From the NCBI GenBank assembly GCA_020629895.1, contig JAHDCM010000242.1, positions 1 through 6,070 of the forward strand: DNA of 6,070 bases, written 5' to 3'. The notes below the pieces were generated by a model, which was not told where the DNA came from, made no database searches, and saw only the letters and a list, made by a program, of their open reading frames with translations. Below, piece after piece: positions 1 to 6,070 of the stretch. Each line of letters begins with the position of its first letter. Positions within the stretch are counted from its first letter, which is position 1. This DNA comes from Bacteroidota bacterium. Lineage in GTDB: Bacteria; Bacteroidota; Bacteroidia; Chitinophagales; UBA2359. Position numbers and translations under genes: made by a program.

Positions 1-4
1 TACC

Positions 5-208
5 GCGTGAGGGATAGTAGCGGTAGCTTGCTGAAATGGCTGCTTTTGTGAAGCAATGACTAGCAGGGCTGACGAAGGAAGACACTGCTAGACATAAGCT
101 GAACTAGCAGCTATGAAGCAACTACAAGCGGATAGCCCGACCTTTTTTCGCCTTGTACTTGTTGATGCGTGGGCGCATCGACGAGCAAGGCGAAAAAAGG
201 ACACGCCC
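5..208. repeat. Structured intergenic element with three-way-junction fold (candidate RNA or dispersed repeat)
   Basis: Three helices can be drawn directly from the sequence. P1 pairs GCGTG (5-9) with CACGC (202-206). P2 pairs GTAG-TTGCT (23-26 and 28-32, C27 bulged) with AGCAACTAC (117-125). P3 is the long hairpin 141-200. The strands joining the helices carry two related boxes: AGGGATAGTAGCGG (10-23) and AGCGGATAGCCCGA (127-140), both containing GGATAG and AGCGG in swapped order. From memory, not from a search, the pattern GCGT-AGGGATAG-AGCGG, variable arm, AGCGGATAGCCCGA, variable arm, ACGCCC recurs between genes in many Bacteroidota genomes. I cannot attach an established family name. The transcribed strand is unknown because the helices form on either strand. 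It could be a structured RNA, a REP-like or MITE-like element, or part of the 3' region of a gene left of the window. Confidence 0.6.
141..200. repeat. Long near-perfect hairpin (P3 of the structured element)
   Basis: The arms 141-155 and 186-200 (CCTTTTTTCGCCTTG and its exact complement) pair over 15 bp without mismatch. After a 2-nt bulge (156-157), 158-169 pairs with 174-185 over 12 more bp, leaving a 4-nt loop, TGGG, at 170-173. Two of the inner pairs (160:183 and 163:180) are G-T on the + strand. They would be G-U wobbles in a + strand RNA and A-C mismatches in a - strand RNA, which slightly favours the + strand as the folded transcript. A 27-bp stem is far longer than a typical intrinsic terminator, and no T-tract follows the right arm. 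Confidence 0.85.
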
Positions 209-299
209 AAGTAATAATAATTGGGTAATAGATGATAGGATGAGGCATTTAGCTTAGTGTGATACGCTTCTTTTGTAGTGGAAAAATGTTTATAAAAAC

Positions 300-325
300 A
301 GCATGATTGCACTAAAAATCATGCT
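300..325. terminator. Small hairpin upstream of the MiaE gene, possible weak bidirectional terminator
   Basis: AGCATGATT (300-308) is the exact complement of AATCATGCT (317-325), with an 8-nt loop. Read on the - strand, the stem is followed by GTTTTTAT; read on the + strand it is followed only by TATTTCG. The stem has few G-C pairs. It could end transcription arriving from the element or from a gene left of the window, or it could be an operator-like site just before the MiaE gene. No - strand gene in the window needs a terminator here, so the role is unsettled. Confidence 0.3.
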
Positions 326-374
326 TATTTCGAATGAAAAGATGTAATTTTACAGGGAATATAAAAGCAAAAAA

Positions 375-965
375 ATGTCTACCGTATTAAAACTACAATT
401 GCCTACTGATCCGCGTTGGGTCAATTTGGCCGAAAAAAGTCTGGAAGAAATATTGACCGATCATGCTTATTGCGAACAAAAAGCGGCTTCTACCTGTATT
501 TCATTAATCCAACAATATCCCGATCATGAGGAATTAGTAGAGGAATTGGCTCCTATTGTTACCGAAGAGTGGGGGCATTTTCGAATGGTATTGCGAGAAC
601 TCAAAAAACGCAATTTAAAATTGGGCCGTCAGCGAAAGGATGAGTATGTGGGTTTTTTGTTGAAGTTTATCAAAAAGGGAGGAAGCAGAGAAGAACAACT
701 CATGGATAAGTTGTTGATGGCGGGTTTGATAGAGGCGCGTAGTTGTGAACGGTTTAAGTTATTGTGGAAGGAAATAGGTGATGAAGAGCTAAGTAAGTTT
801 TATTATCAACTGATGGTGGCTGAGGCGGCACATTATACCTTGTTTCTCAATTTGGCGCGCACGTATATGGGAAAAGAACGGGTGAAGGCGCGTTGGGAAG
901 AGTGGTTGGCGTATGAGGAGGAGATTATGGATAAGTTGGAGGTGCGAGGAGATCGGATGCATTGA
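375..965 (+). CDS. miaE: tRNA-(ms2io6A37) hydroxylase, MiaE-like
   Basis: This 196-aa protein fits the MiaE family, ferritin-like four-helix non-heme diiron monooxygenases that hydroxylate the isopentenyl group of ms2i6A at position 37 of tRNAs, using O2. Candidate iron ligands are visible in the expected order: E34 in DHAYCEQKA, E65 and H68 in EEWGH, E120 in IEARSCERF, and E150 and H153 in AEAAHY. The motifs QRKDEYV (86-92) and LMDKLL (109-114) also match the family as I know it. Length is normal and the frame is intact. The ATG at 375 is preceded by AAAAAA rather than a Shine-Dalgarno sequence, as is usual in Bacteroidota. priA starts 15 nt downstream, so the two are probably co-transcribed. 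TAATTTTA (345-352) resembles a Bacteroidota -7 box but lacks a convincing -33 element. The family call is firm; the exact substrate is inferred. Confidence 0.9.
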   Translation: MSTVLKLQLPTDPRWVNLAEKSLEEILTDHAYCEQKAASTCISLIQQYPDHEELVEELAPIVTEEWGHFRMVLRELKKRNLKLGRQRKDEYVGFLLKFIKKGGSREEQLMDKLLMAGLIEARSCERFKLLWKEIGDEELSKFYYQLMVAEAAHYTLFLNLARTYMGKERVKARWEEWLAYEEEIMDKLEVRGDRMH

Positions 966-980
966 CCACAAATATAGAGT

Positions 981-3446
981 ATGGTAAAAACGTATGCGGA
1001 TATTATTTTGCCTTTGGCAGTAAGTGATACTTATACCTTTGAGGTGCCAGCGGATTTGAAGGAAAAGTTGGTGATCGGTAAACGGGTAGAGGTACAGTTC
1101 GGTGCTAAACGCGTATATGCAGGAATTGTTGAAAAAATTTATGAAACGGGGCCACTAGGTTATAAAACCAAACCTGTTTTAAATATATTGGATGAGGAAC
1201 CGATTATTACGACAACTCATCTGGCACTTTGGCAGTGGATTGCGAACTATTATATGTGTACAAAGGGGGAGGTGATGGCGGCAGGTTTGCCTTCTGCTTT
1301 TAAGTTGTCGAGTGAAACGTTACTATTGTTGCATCCCAATTTTGATGATGATTTTTCATTGCTCAATGAACGCGAGTATCTAATTGCAGAAGCACTGACA
1401 ATTCAAAATGAGATTACGATTGAGGATGCGCGTGAAATTTTGCAACTCAAGCAGGTTTTTTACGTGATTAAAGGGCTATTGGAAAAAGGGGTTATCTTGG
1501 TCAAGGAGGAGTTGGTGGAACGCTATAAACCTAAATTGAGTAGTTATGTGGCTTTGCACGAAACTTATCAGGCAGAAGCGGCTTTAAAAGATTTGTTTGA
1601 ACAACTCGAAAAAAGAGCGGCCAAACAACTAGCGGTGTTGATGGCTTATATGCAATTGACGGGCGGAAAGAATAAGGGCTGGCTGAAGAAAAAGGAATTA
1701 TTGGATAAGGCGGGTGCTTCTTCAGGACATTTCAAAAGTTTGAGAGATAAGGGTATTTTTTTAGAGGAGAAACGGCAGGTGAGCCGAATGGAAGAAGCGG
1801 CAGCAGCCGAGGAGGTGATTGCTTATGAACTAAGTTCGACACAACAAACAGCTTATGATCAGTTGAAAGCAGAATTGTTGGAGAAGCCAGTCGTTACCTT
1901 ATTTGGTGTTACCTCTAGCGGCAAGACACAGCTTTATATGCAATTGATTGAGGAGTATATTCAACAAGGAAAACAAGTGTTGTATTTGCTGCCCGAAATT
2001 GCGCTGACCACACAAATGATTGGTCGTTTAAGGAAAGTATTTGGCCATCAGATTGGTGTGTATCACTCTAAATTTAATGACCAAGAACGGATCGAAATTT
2101 GGCAAAAAGTACTGCTTGGAGAGTATAAAGTAGTGGTCGGAGCTAGATCGGGTGTTTTTCTGCCTTTTGTCGATTTGGGATTGGTGATTGTTGATGAAGA
2201 ACATGATCATTCTTTTAAGCAGTATGACCCTGCTCCTCGTTATCATGCACGCGACACAGCTATTTATTTGGCGCATTTGTTTAAAGCGAAAACGATATTG
2301 GGTTCTGCTACTCCTTCTTTAGAAACGCATTTTAATGCGACGAAACTTCATAAGTATGGTATTGTGCGATTGACAGAACGGTATGGAGGAGTGAAATTAC
2401 CTGTTATTGACCTTGTTGATATGCGAGAAGCGGCTCTTCAAAAAGAAGTGCGGTCTTTGTTTTCGAATTATTTATTGAAGGCAATACAGCAAGCCTTAGA
2501 ACTTGGAGAGCAGGTAATATTGTTTCAAAATCGTAGGGGCTACGCGCCTTATTTTATTTGTGGAGATTGTTCTTGGATTCCGTATTGTGTCCAATGTGAT
2601 GTGAGTCTCACTTATCACAAGTACGCCAAAGAACTGCGTTGTCATTATTGTGGTTTTAGGCATCCATTGTATAAAAAATGTGATGAGTGTGGCGGAACGG
2701 ATTTGCGGATCGCTGGATTTGGTACGGAGAAAATAGAGGAGGAGATTCAGTTGTTTTTACCTGGTGTAAAAACAGGTCGCTTGGACTTGGAAACTGCGCG
2801 TAGTAAAAAAGGATTTGAAAAAACATTAGAGGCATTTCAAGATCAAAAAATCCAAATTTTAATTGGTACACAGATGGTAACCAAAGGATTGGATTTTGAT
2901 AATGTGAGTTTGGTGGGCATTTTAAGTGCTGACCAACTGTTGAGTTTTCCCGATTTTAGAGCCTCTGAACGAGGCTTTCAATTGATGATGCAGGTGAGTG
3001 GACGAGCAGGGCGTAGGCAGAAGCAAGGGCGAGTCATTATACAATCTAATAATATGGATTATCCAGTATTACAGTTTATGTTAAACCAGGATTATCCCGC
3101 TTTTATTAATAGCGAAATGCATAGTCGCCTTCGTTTAGATTATCCTCCTTTTTATCGAATGATACAAGTAGATTTGAAGCATAAAGATAAGGAGAAGGTA
3201 AATCGGGCTTCTTTTTATGTGGCAAAAACGCTGCGGCAAATGTTTGGGGAACAATTACTTGGCCCTACTGTTCCGCTTGTTTCTTTTATAAGAAGATACC
3301 ATATTCGTCAAATATTGATTAAATTAGGGCGTTCAGGCAAAGAAATTGCACAAGGCAAGCAATGGATACGTAAAGTGGTCGAACATTTAAAGCAGCATAA
3401 AGATTTTAAATCGGTTATTGTGCAGATAAATGTTGATCCATATTAA
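981..3446 (+). CDS. priA: Primosomal protein N', replication restart helicase PriA
   Basis: PriA is a superfamily 2, 3'-to-5' DNA helicase that recognises stalled forks and D-loops and reloads the replicative helicase. The domains are in the usual order: an N-terminal 3'-DNA-end-binding domain (about 1-105, YADIILPLAVSDTYTFEVP), a winged-helix region (about 110-200), helicase lobe 1 with Walker A GVTSSGKT (309-316) and Walker B DEEHD (405-409), a zinc-binding insert, helicase lobe 2 and a C-terminal domain. Eight zinc-ligand cysteines are all present: C527, C530, C536, C539, C554, C557, C567 and C570. Lobe 2 shows GFGTE (579-583), GTQMVTKGLDF (629-639) and the arginine-finger motif QVSGRAGR (671-678). 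At 821 aa it is longer than E. coli PriA (732 aa), as is common in Bacteroidota. There is no frameshift or missing catalytic residue. It follows the MiaE gene by 15 nt and has no clear Shine-Dalgarno sequence; the AGAG before the ATG is weak. Confidence 0.97.
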   Translation: MVKTYADIILPLAVSDTYTFEVPADLKEKLVIGKRVEVQFGAKRVYAGIVEKIYETGPLGYKTKPVLNILDEEPIITTTHLALWQWIANYYMCTKGEVMAAGLPSAFKLSSETLLLLHPNFDDDFSLLNEREYLIAEALTIQNEITIEDAREILQLKQVFYVIKGLLEKGVILVKEELVERYKPKLSSYVALHETYQAEAALKDLFEQLEKRAAKQLAVLMAYMQLTGGKNKGWLKKKELLDKAGASSGHFKSLRDKGIFLEEKRQVSRMEEAAAAEEVIAYELSSTQQTAYDQLKAELLEKPVVTLFGVTSSGKTQLYMQLIEEYIQQGKQVLYLLPEIALTTQMIGRLRKVFGHQIGVYHSKFNDQERIEIWQKVLLGEYKVVVGARSGVFLPFVDLGLVIVDEEHDHSFKQYDPAPRYHARDTAIYLAHLFKAKTILGSATPSLETHFNATKLHKYGIVRLTERYGGVKLPVIDLVDMREAALQKEVRSLFSNYLLKAIQQALELGEQVILFQNRRGYAPYFICGDCSWIPYCVQCDVSLTYHKYAKELRCHYCGFRHPLYKKCDECGGTDLRIAGFGTEKIEEEIQLFLPGVKTGRLDLETARSKKGFEKTLEAFQDQKIQILIGTQMVTKGLDFDNVSLVGILSADQLLSFPDFRASERGFQLMMQVSGRAGRRQKQGRVIIQSNNMDYPVLQFMLNQDYPAFINSEMHSRLRLDYPPFYRMIQVDLKHKDKEKVNRASFYVAKTLRQMFGEQLLGPTVPLVSFIRRYHIRQILIKLGRSGKEIAQGKQWIRKVVEHLKQHKDFKSVIVQINVDPY

Positions 3447-3492
3447 TAGAAAGTGTATCCTACTTTTATCCTTCCCTCTTTAAACAACAAAA

Positions 3493-4098
3493 ATGAAAAA
3501 GATTACTATTTTAATACTAGTACTATTTCTAGTAAATACAATGCTTGTTGAAGCACAAAGTAGCCGTCCCAATATTCAAATTGGTGGTAAACCGATTGCT
3601 GTTCCAACTCCTCCAGGAGCAAATCCGAAGCCACAAACTTCCAATATTCCCCAAGTTCAACAACCAGCCCCGCCTCCCCAAACTCCTGCTACTACAAGTC
3701 CTACCTATACGAAAAACGCAGCGGGGCAGGTAAATGTGCAGGCCCCAATTTTAAAATTTAGCAATTACGAAATGGATTTTGGGGAAGTGCCTACAAAGAC
3801 GAAAATTCCTTACCATTTTGTTTTTCAAAATACAGGTACCATGCCGTTAATTATCGAAGGGGCTTGGGCATCGTGTGATTGTACAGATGTGTATTGGCCA
3901 GTGACTCCGATTCCGCCAGGAGAAACGGCATCAATTCACCTCATTTATGATTCACGTAATAATCCAGGCGAGTTCTTTCGAACAATCACATTCCGAGCCA
4001 ATACGCTTGATAAAACACACAAATTATTTATTAAAGGAAAAGTGGTGGAAGGATTAAATCCGGCAAGTTATCAATTACATGAGGAGATAAAACAATAA
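3493..4098 (+). CDS. Secreted DUF1573 domain protein with proline-rich linker
   Basis: The 201-aa product begins with a Sec signal peptide: MKK, a hydrophobic core at about residues 4-19, and likely signal peptidase I cleavage after VEA (A21). There is no lipobox cysteine, so it should be soluble in the periplasm or exported. Residues 22-84 form a low-complexity linker rich in Pro, Gln, Thr and Asn, densest at 38-70. Residues 85-187 are a DUF1573 immunoglobulin-like beta domain: FGEVP (96-100), FQNTGTMPLIIEGAWASCDCT (starting at 111), PIPPGE (139-144), a YDSRNNPGEF strand-turn (152-161), and a closing strand ending in GKVVEG. The family commonly has SCGCT; here it is SCDCT (127-131), keeping both cysteines. 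The biochemical function of DUF1573 is not established. The gene is 46 nt after priA with no terminator visible between them, so read-through is possible. TACTTTTA (3461-3468) is a poor -7 candidate. The start is preceded by an A-rich tract. Confidence 0.87.
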   Translation: MKKITILILVLFLVNTMLVEAQSSRPNIQIGGKPIAVPTPPGANPKPQTSNIPQVQQPAPPPQTPATTSPTYTKNAAGQVNVQAPILKFSNYEMDFGEVPTKTKIPYHFVFQNTGTMPLIIEGAWASCDCTDVYWPVTPIPPGETASIHLIYDSRNNPGEFFRTITFRANTLDKTHKLFIKGKVVEGLNPASYQLHEEIKQ

Positions 4099-4103
4099 AA
4101 AAA

Positions 4104-4237
4104 ATGCATGGAAATTAAGAAGTATTGGTCAAAGATACTATAGAACAATGTTGATAAGATAAAACATTCTAAAAACTTCTTTAAAGAAAGTAAAAGCCAA
4201 AAACAAGTAGGGGGACCATTCTTAATTTACCATGCAT
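4104..4237. repeat. Large imperfect inverted repeat just after the DUF1573 gene (MITE-like or structured RNA)
   Basis: ATGCATGG (4104-4111) pairs with CCATGCAT (4230-4237). After one bulged base (A4229), AAATTAAGAA (4112-4121) pairs with TTCTTAATTT (4219-4228). After a 4-nt bulge (4122-4125), TGGTC (4126-4130) pairs with GACCA (4214-4218). That makes 23 potential base pairs around an 83-nt AT-rich centre. The centre holds a smaller hairpin, AATGTT (4147-4152) with AACATT (4163-4168), and a near-palindrome, ACTTCTTTAAAGAAAGT (4175-4191). The outer end abuts A8 (4097-4104), which on the - strand reads as stem then T8. Such terminal repeats suit a miniature transposable element, but I see no clear target-site duplication and no transposase. 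A structured - strand RNA or a 3' processing structure for the DUF1573 transcript are alternatives. Confidence 0.7.
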
Positions 4238-4393
4238 CAAATATATAGCTGATTAATGAAGGTTTTACAGAATCACATTATTAGCAAATAGAGTTTATAG
4301 TGAGTTAAATAAATTATATGAATGATATTTTTAATTTTGTTTGCAAGATACAGTAAAGCAAAGTTTGTAGGAAATTATTTTTTGTTGTACTTT

Positions 4394-4401
4394 TAGGTTT
4401 G
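4394..4401 (+). promoter_or_regulatory. Candidate Bacteroidota -7 promoter box for the last gene
   Basis: TAGGTTTG matches the Bacteroidota sigma-factor -7 consensus TAnnTTTG exactly and lies 78 nt before the chosen ATG at 4480. The nearest usable TTTG upstream (4364-4367) is 26 nt away instead of the usual 19-21, and another (4381-4384) is too close, so the -33 half is not satisfied. An alternative, TAATTTTTG (4409-4417), pairs with a TTG at 4385-4387 over 21 nt but carries one extra base in the box. Some promoter is expected in this gap because it is long and follows a structured repeat. Confidence 0.25.
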
Positions 4402-4479
4402 TAAGTCCTAATTTTTGTAGTATCCTGTTTTATTAATGCCTGACAACCAATCAGTTGTTTTTTGGGTAATATTCGTGTT

Positions 4480-6063
4480 ATGAAGGTTTCTACTGATTTA
4501 TTTGACTTAGTAAAAACACTAAAAAAGGGAGAAAAACGATACTTTTCATTGCATACAAAGCAACAGGGAACCAATAATAATTATGTTCGCCTATTTAATG
4601 CGATAGATAAACAAAAATTGTACGATGAAATTAGCTTGAAAAAGCAGTTTGAGGAAGACGGATTCACCAAAAATTTCTCGATTACCAAAAATTACCTCTA
4701 CAATTCACTCCTCCGTTCTTTAGAAGCTTACGATACTGATAAATCAGTTGAACAAACGATTATGCATCAGTTGAGCCAAAGCCGTATTCTTGCTAAAAAA
4801 GGACTGTATCGGCAAAGCCAAAAAATGCTTGGTAAAATTAAACGACAAGCCTATAAATACGAATATTTTTATCTATTACTAAATGCATTTGAACAAGAGG
4901 TAGATATCTTGGTCAATTATGAAACCGAAAACTTACCTGATAAACTGGATAAAATACTTGAAGAAAGAGATGCCTTATTAAAAACCATTCATCAAGAAGA
5001 ACTCTTCCTCAAACTAAAATGCCAAATGTATGCGCTGGCCAAAAGAGGGATGAGAATACGTAACGAGAAGCAAGAACAAGAAATTAAGGTTATTGTTGAG
5101 CATCCTATTCTTAAAGAAGAAAATACTATTACCTTTTCCTCAAAACTACATTTCTATTCTATCATGAGTATTTATAATCTCATGAGGCGAGATTTTGAAA
5201 AAGCACACCATTTCTGTTTAAAAGCAGTGAAGGTGTGGGATGATTACGCCCATTTTAAAGAAGCTAAAAAAGCACCTTACCTAGCCTGCATTAATAATCT
5301 ACTGATTAGAAGTCGGTATTTGCGTTATTTGGAAGATTATAAATACATAGAAGTCATTAGGCAGATCAAAACAGGTAATGATATTGCATTGGAGCAAAAA
5401 AAGTTTTTGGCAATTTATAGTAATGAGTTGGCTTATCTAATGTTTATGAGTGAGACAGAAAAAGCATTAGAACTAGTGCCTGCTATTGAAAAAGGATTGA
5501 AGAAATATGGGAATAGAATCAGTCCAGAATGGTTCCTGGTGTTTCAAAAAGGAATTACAAATCTACTCTTTACAAAAGGTATGTTTGAACAAGCACTTGA
5601 CTGGGTTAACTTGTTAATCAATAGCAAAGAAATAGGAGTACGAAAAGATATTTATGCCTCTGCTCGGATGGTACGGTTAATCATCCTATTTGAGCTAGAT
5701 CATACCTTATTACTCGACCACATGAGCCAATCTACTGTTCGGTATCTCAAAAAAAATGATCACTATTACGAGTTAGAAGCTGCCTTGATACATTTTCTAA
5801 ATAGAGCAGTTAATACGCAAAAGGCCAAACAATTACAGGAAGAATATATCTGCTTTTATATCAAACTAACTAGCCTAATCGAAAATGACTTGGAGCTTGC
5901 CTCCTTAGATTATTTCGACTTTTTTGCTTGGTTACATGGAAAGCTTAGTGGATGTTCCGACCCGCGTTATAAAAATGCGCGGCGTATTGTATTTGAAATA
6001 GCAGGGATGGAAGACGATGAAGAAGAAGAATTTACAACAAGTAAAGATGAGAAAATAAATTGA
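4480..6063 (+). CDS. All-helical TPR-like protein of unknown function
   Basis: This 527-aa protein has no assignable enzymatic function and no signal peptide or membrane segment, so it should be cytoplasmic. The N-terminal 85 residues look like a distinct conserved module: LFDLVKTLKKGEKRYFSL (7-24), YVRLFNAIDKQKLYDE (35-50) and KNYLYNSLLRSLEAYD (70-85). From memory, similar EKRYF...KNYLY proteins occur, often as several paralogues, in Bacteroidota. The rest is amphipathic helix after helix with degenerate TPR-like hairpins, for example GLYRQSQKML (from about 108), RDFEKAHHFCLKAVKVW (237-253), SETEKALELVPAIEKGL (about 324-340) and KGMFEQALDWVNLLI (366-380). The C-terminus carries an acidic patch, EDDEEEE (511-517). 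I start at ATG 4480; an in-frame TTG at 4462 would add only six residues (MGNIRV). By family logic TPR-like solenoids bind proteins or peptides, so a scaffold or regulator role is possible but not shown. The frame appears to end at TGA 6061-6063. Confidence 0.85.
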   Translation: MKVSTDLFDLVKTLKKGEKRYFSLHTKQQGTNNNYVRLFNAIDKQKLYDEISLKKQFEEDGFTKNFSITKNYLYNSLLRSLEAYDTDKSVEQTIMHQLSQSRILAKKGLYRQSQKMLGKIKRQAYKYEYFYLLLNAFEQEVDILVNYETENLPDKLDKILEERDALLKTIHQEELFLKLKCQMYALAKRGMRIRNEKQEQEIKVIVEHPILKEENTITFSSKLHFYSIMSIYNLMRRDFEKAHHFCLKAVKVWDDYAHFKEAKKAPYLACINNLLIRSRYLRYLEDYKYIEVIRQIKTGNDIALEQKKFLAIYSNELAYLMFMSETEKALELVPAIEKGLKKYGNRISPEWFLVFQKGITNLLFTKGMFEQALDWVNLLINSKEIGVRKDIYASARMVRLIILFELDHTLLLDHMSQSTVRYLKKNDHYYELEAALIHFLNRAVNTQKAKQLQEEYICFYIKLTSLIENDLELASLDYFDFFAWLHGKLSGCSDPRYKNARRIVFEIAGMEDDEEEEFTTSKDEKIN

Positions 6064-6070
6064 TCAAATA

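Larger units (their letters stand above)
4099..4479. other. Long gene-free AT-rich spacer
   Basis: No credible coding frame lies here. The left third is occupied by the large inverted repeat 4104-4237. The remainder (4238-4479) is AT-rich with scattered matches to the Bacteroidota -7 consensus TAnnTTTG: TATATTTG on the - strand (4245-4238), TAATTTTG (4332-4339) and TAGGTTTG (4394-4401) on the + strand. None has a TTTG box at the usual 19-21 nt distance, and chance matches are expected in such AT-rich DNA. Just before the last gene, ACAAC (4443-4447) and GTTGT (4454-4458) form a 5-bp stem followed by a T-tract, too weak to call a terminator. Confidence 0.5.

Noticed and set aside
88..312. A 74-codon open frame on the - strand with Cys, Ser and Ala-rich product
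   Set aside because: It runs straight through the long hairpin and arm P2 of the structured element, has no recognisable domain or start signal, and its composition reflects the repeats.
2028..2276. A - strand open frame of 82 codons opposite priA (and a similar one at 2656-2871)
   Set aside because: Both lie wholly inside the helicase coding region in an opposing frame, with no homology or start signal.
3545..3733. A 62-codon + strand frame inside the DUF1573 gene
   Set aside because: It is an out-of-frame reading of the proline-rich linker; the real frame has a signal peptide and a recognised domain.
4099..4240. Complete insertion sequence or CRISPR repeat
   Set aside because: There is no transposase frame, no regularly spaced repeats and no evident target-site duplication; only the inverted repeat itself can be supported.
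4443..4464. Stem ACAAC/GTTGT followed by a T-tract as an intrinsic terminator
   Set aside because: Only 5 bp with two G-C pairs, and it lies 20 nt before the next start with no upstream transcript that clearly needs ending there.
4462..4479. TTG at 4462 as the start of the last gene
   Set aside because: It adds only MGNIRV before a good ATG at 4480. The residues matching the N-terminal module begin after that ATG, and TTG starts are uncommon.
4314..4574. An 86-codon - strand frame crossing the spacer and the start of the last gene
   Set aside because: Low-complexity, AT-driven product that overlaps the conserved N-terminal module of the + strand gene.

Overview
The window reads as ordinary chromosomal DNA of a free-living member of the Bacteroidota, possibly a Saprospiraceae-like lineage (inference). 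The reasons are the AT-rich composition, A-rich tracts in place of Shine-Dalgarno sequences before the starts, a DUF1573 protein, a MiaE-type hydroxylase of the Bacteroidota kind, a long (821 aa) PriA, and an N-terminal KGEKRYF-type helical protein of a sort I associate with this phylum. All four genes are on the + strand.

Layout: 1-374 holds no credible gene. It contains a roughly 204-bp intergenic element (5-208) that folds into a three-way junction. Its junction strands carry sequence boxes that I recall from intergenic regions of other Bacteroidota. A small hairpin at 300-325 follows. Then come a MiaE-like tRNA hydroxylase (375-965) and, 15 nt later, the primosomal helicase PriA (981-3446), probably co-transcribed. 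After 46 nt comes a secreted DUF1573 protein with a proline-rich linker (3493-4098). The 381-nt gap 4099-4479 holds no gene. It begins with a large imperfect inverted repeat (4104-4237, 23 potential base pairs around an AT-rich centre) and continues as AT-rich leader with isolated promoter-like boxes. The last gene (4480-6063) encodes a 527-aa all-helical, TPR-like protein of unknown function.

The genes do not form an obvious pathway: tRNA wobble-adjacent modification, replication restart, an envelope or secreted protein, and an unknown scaffold-like protein. I see no defence system, CRISPR array, prophage or complete insertion sequence. The parts most worth attention are the two structured non-coding elements, above all 5-208, where three separately visible helices and two related boxes suggest a conserved folded RNA or a dispersed DNA element rather than random spacer.
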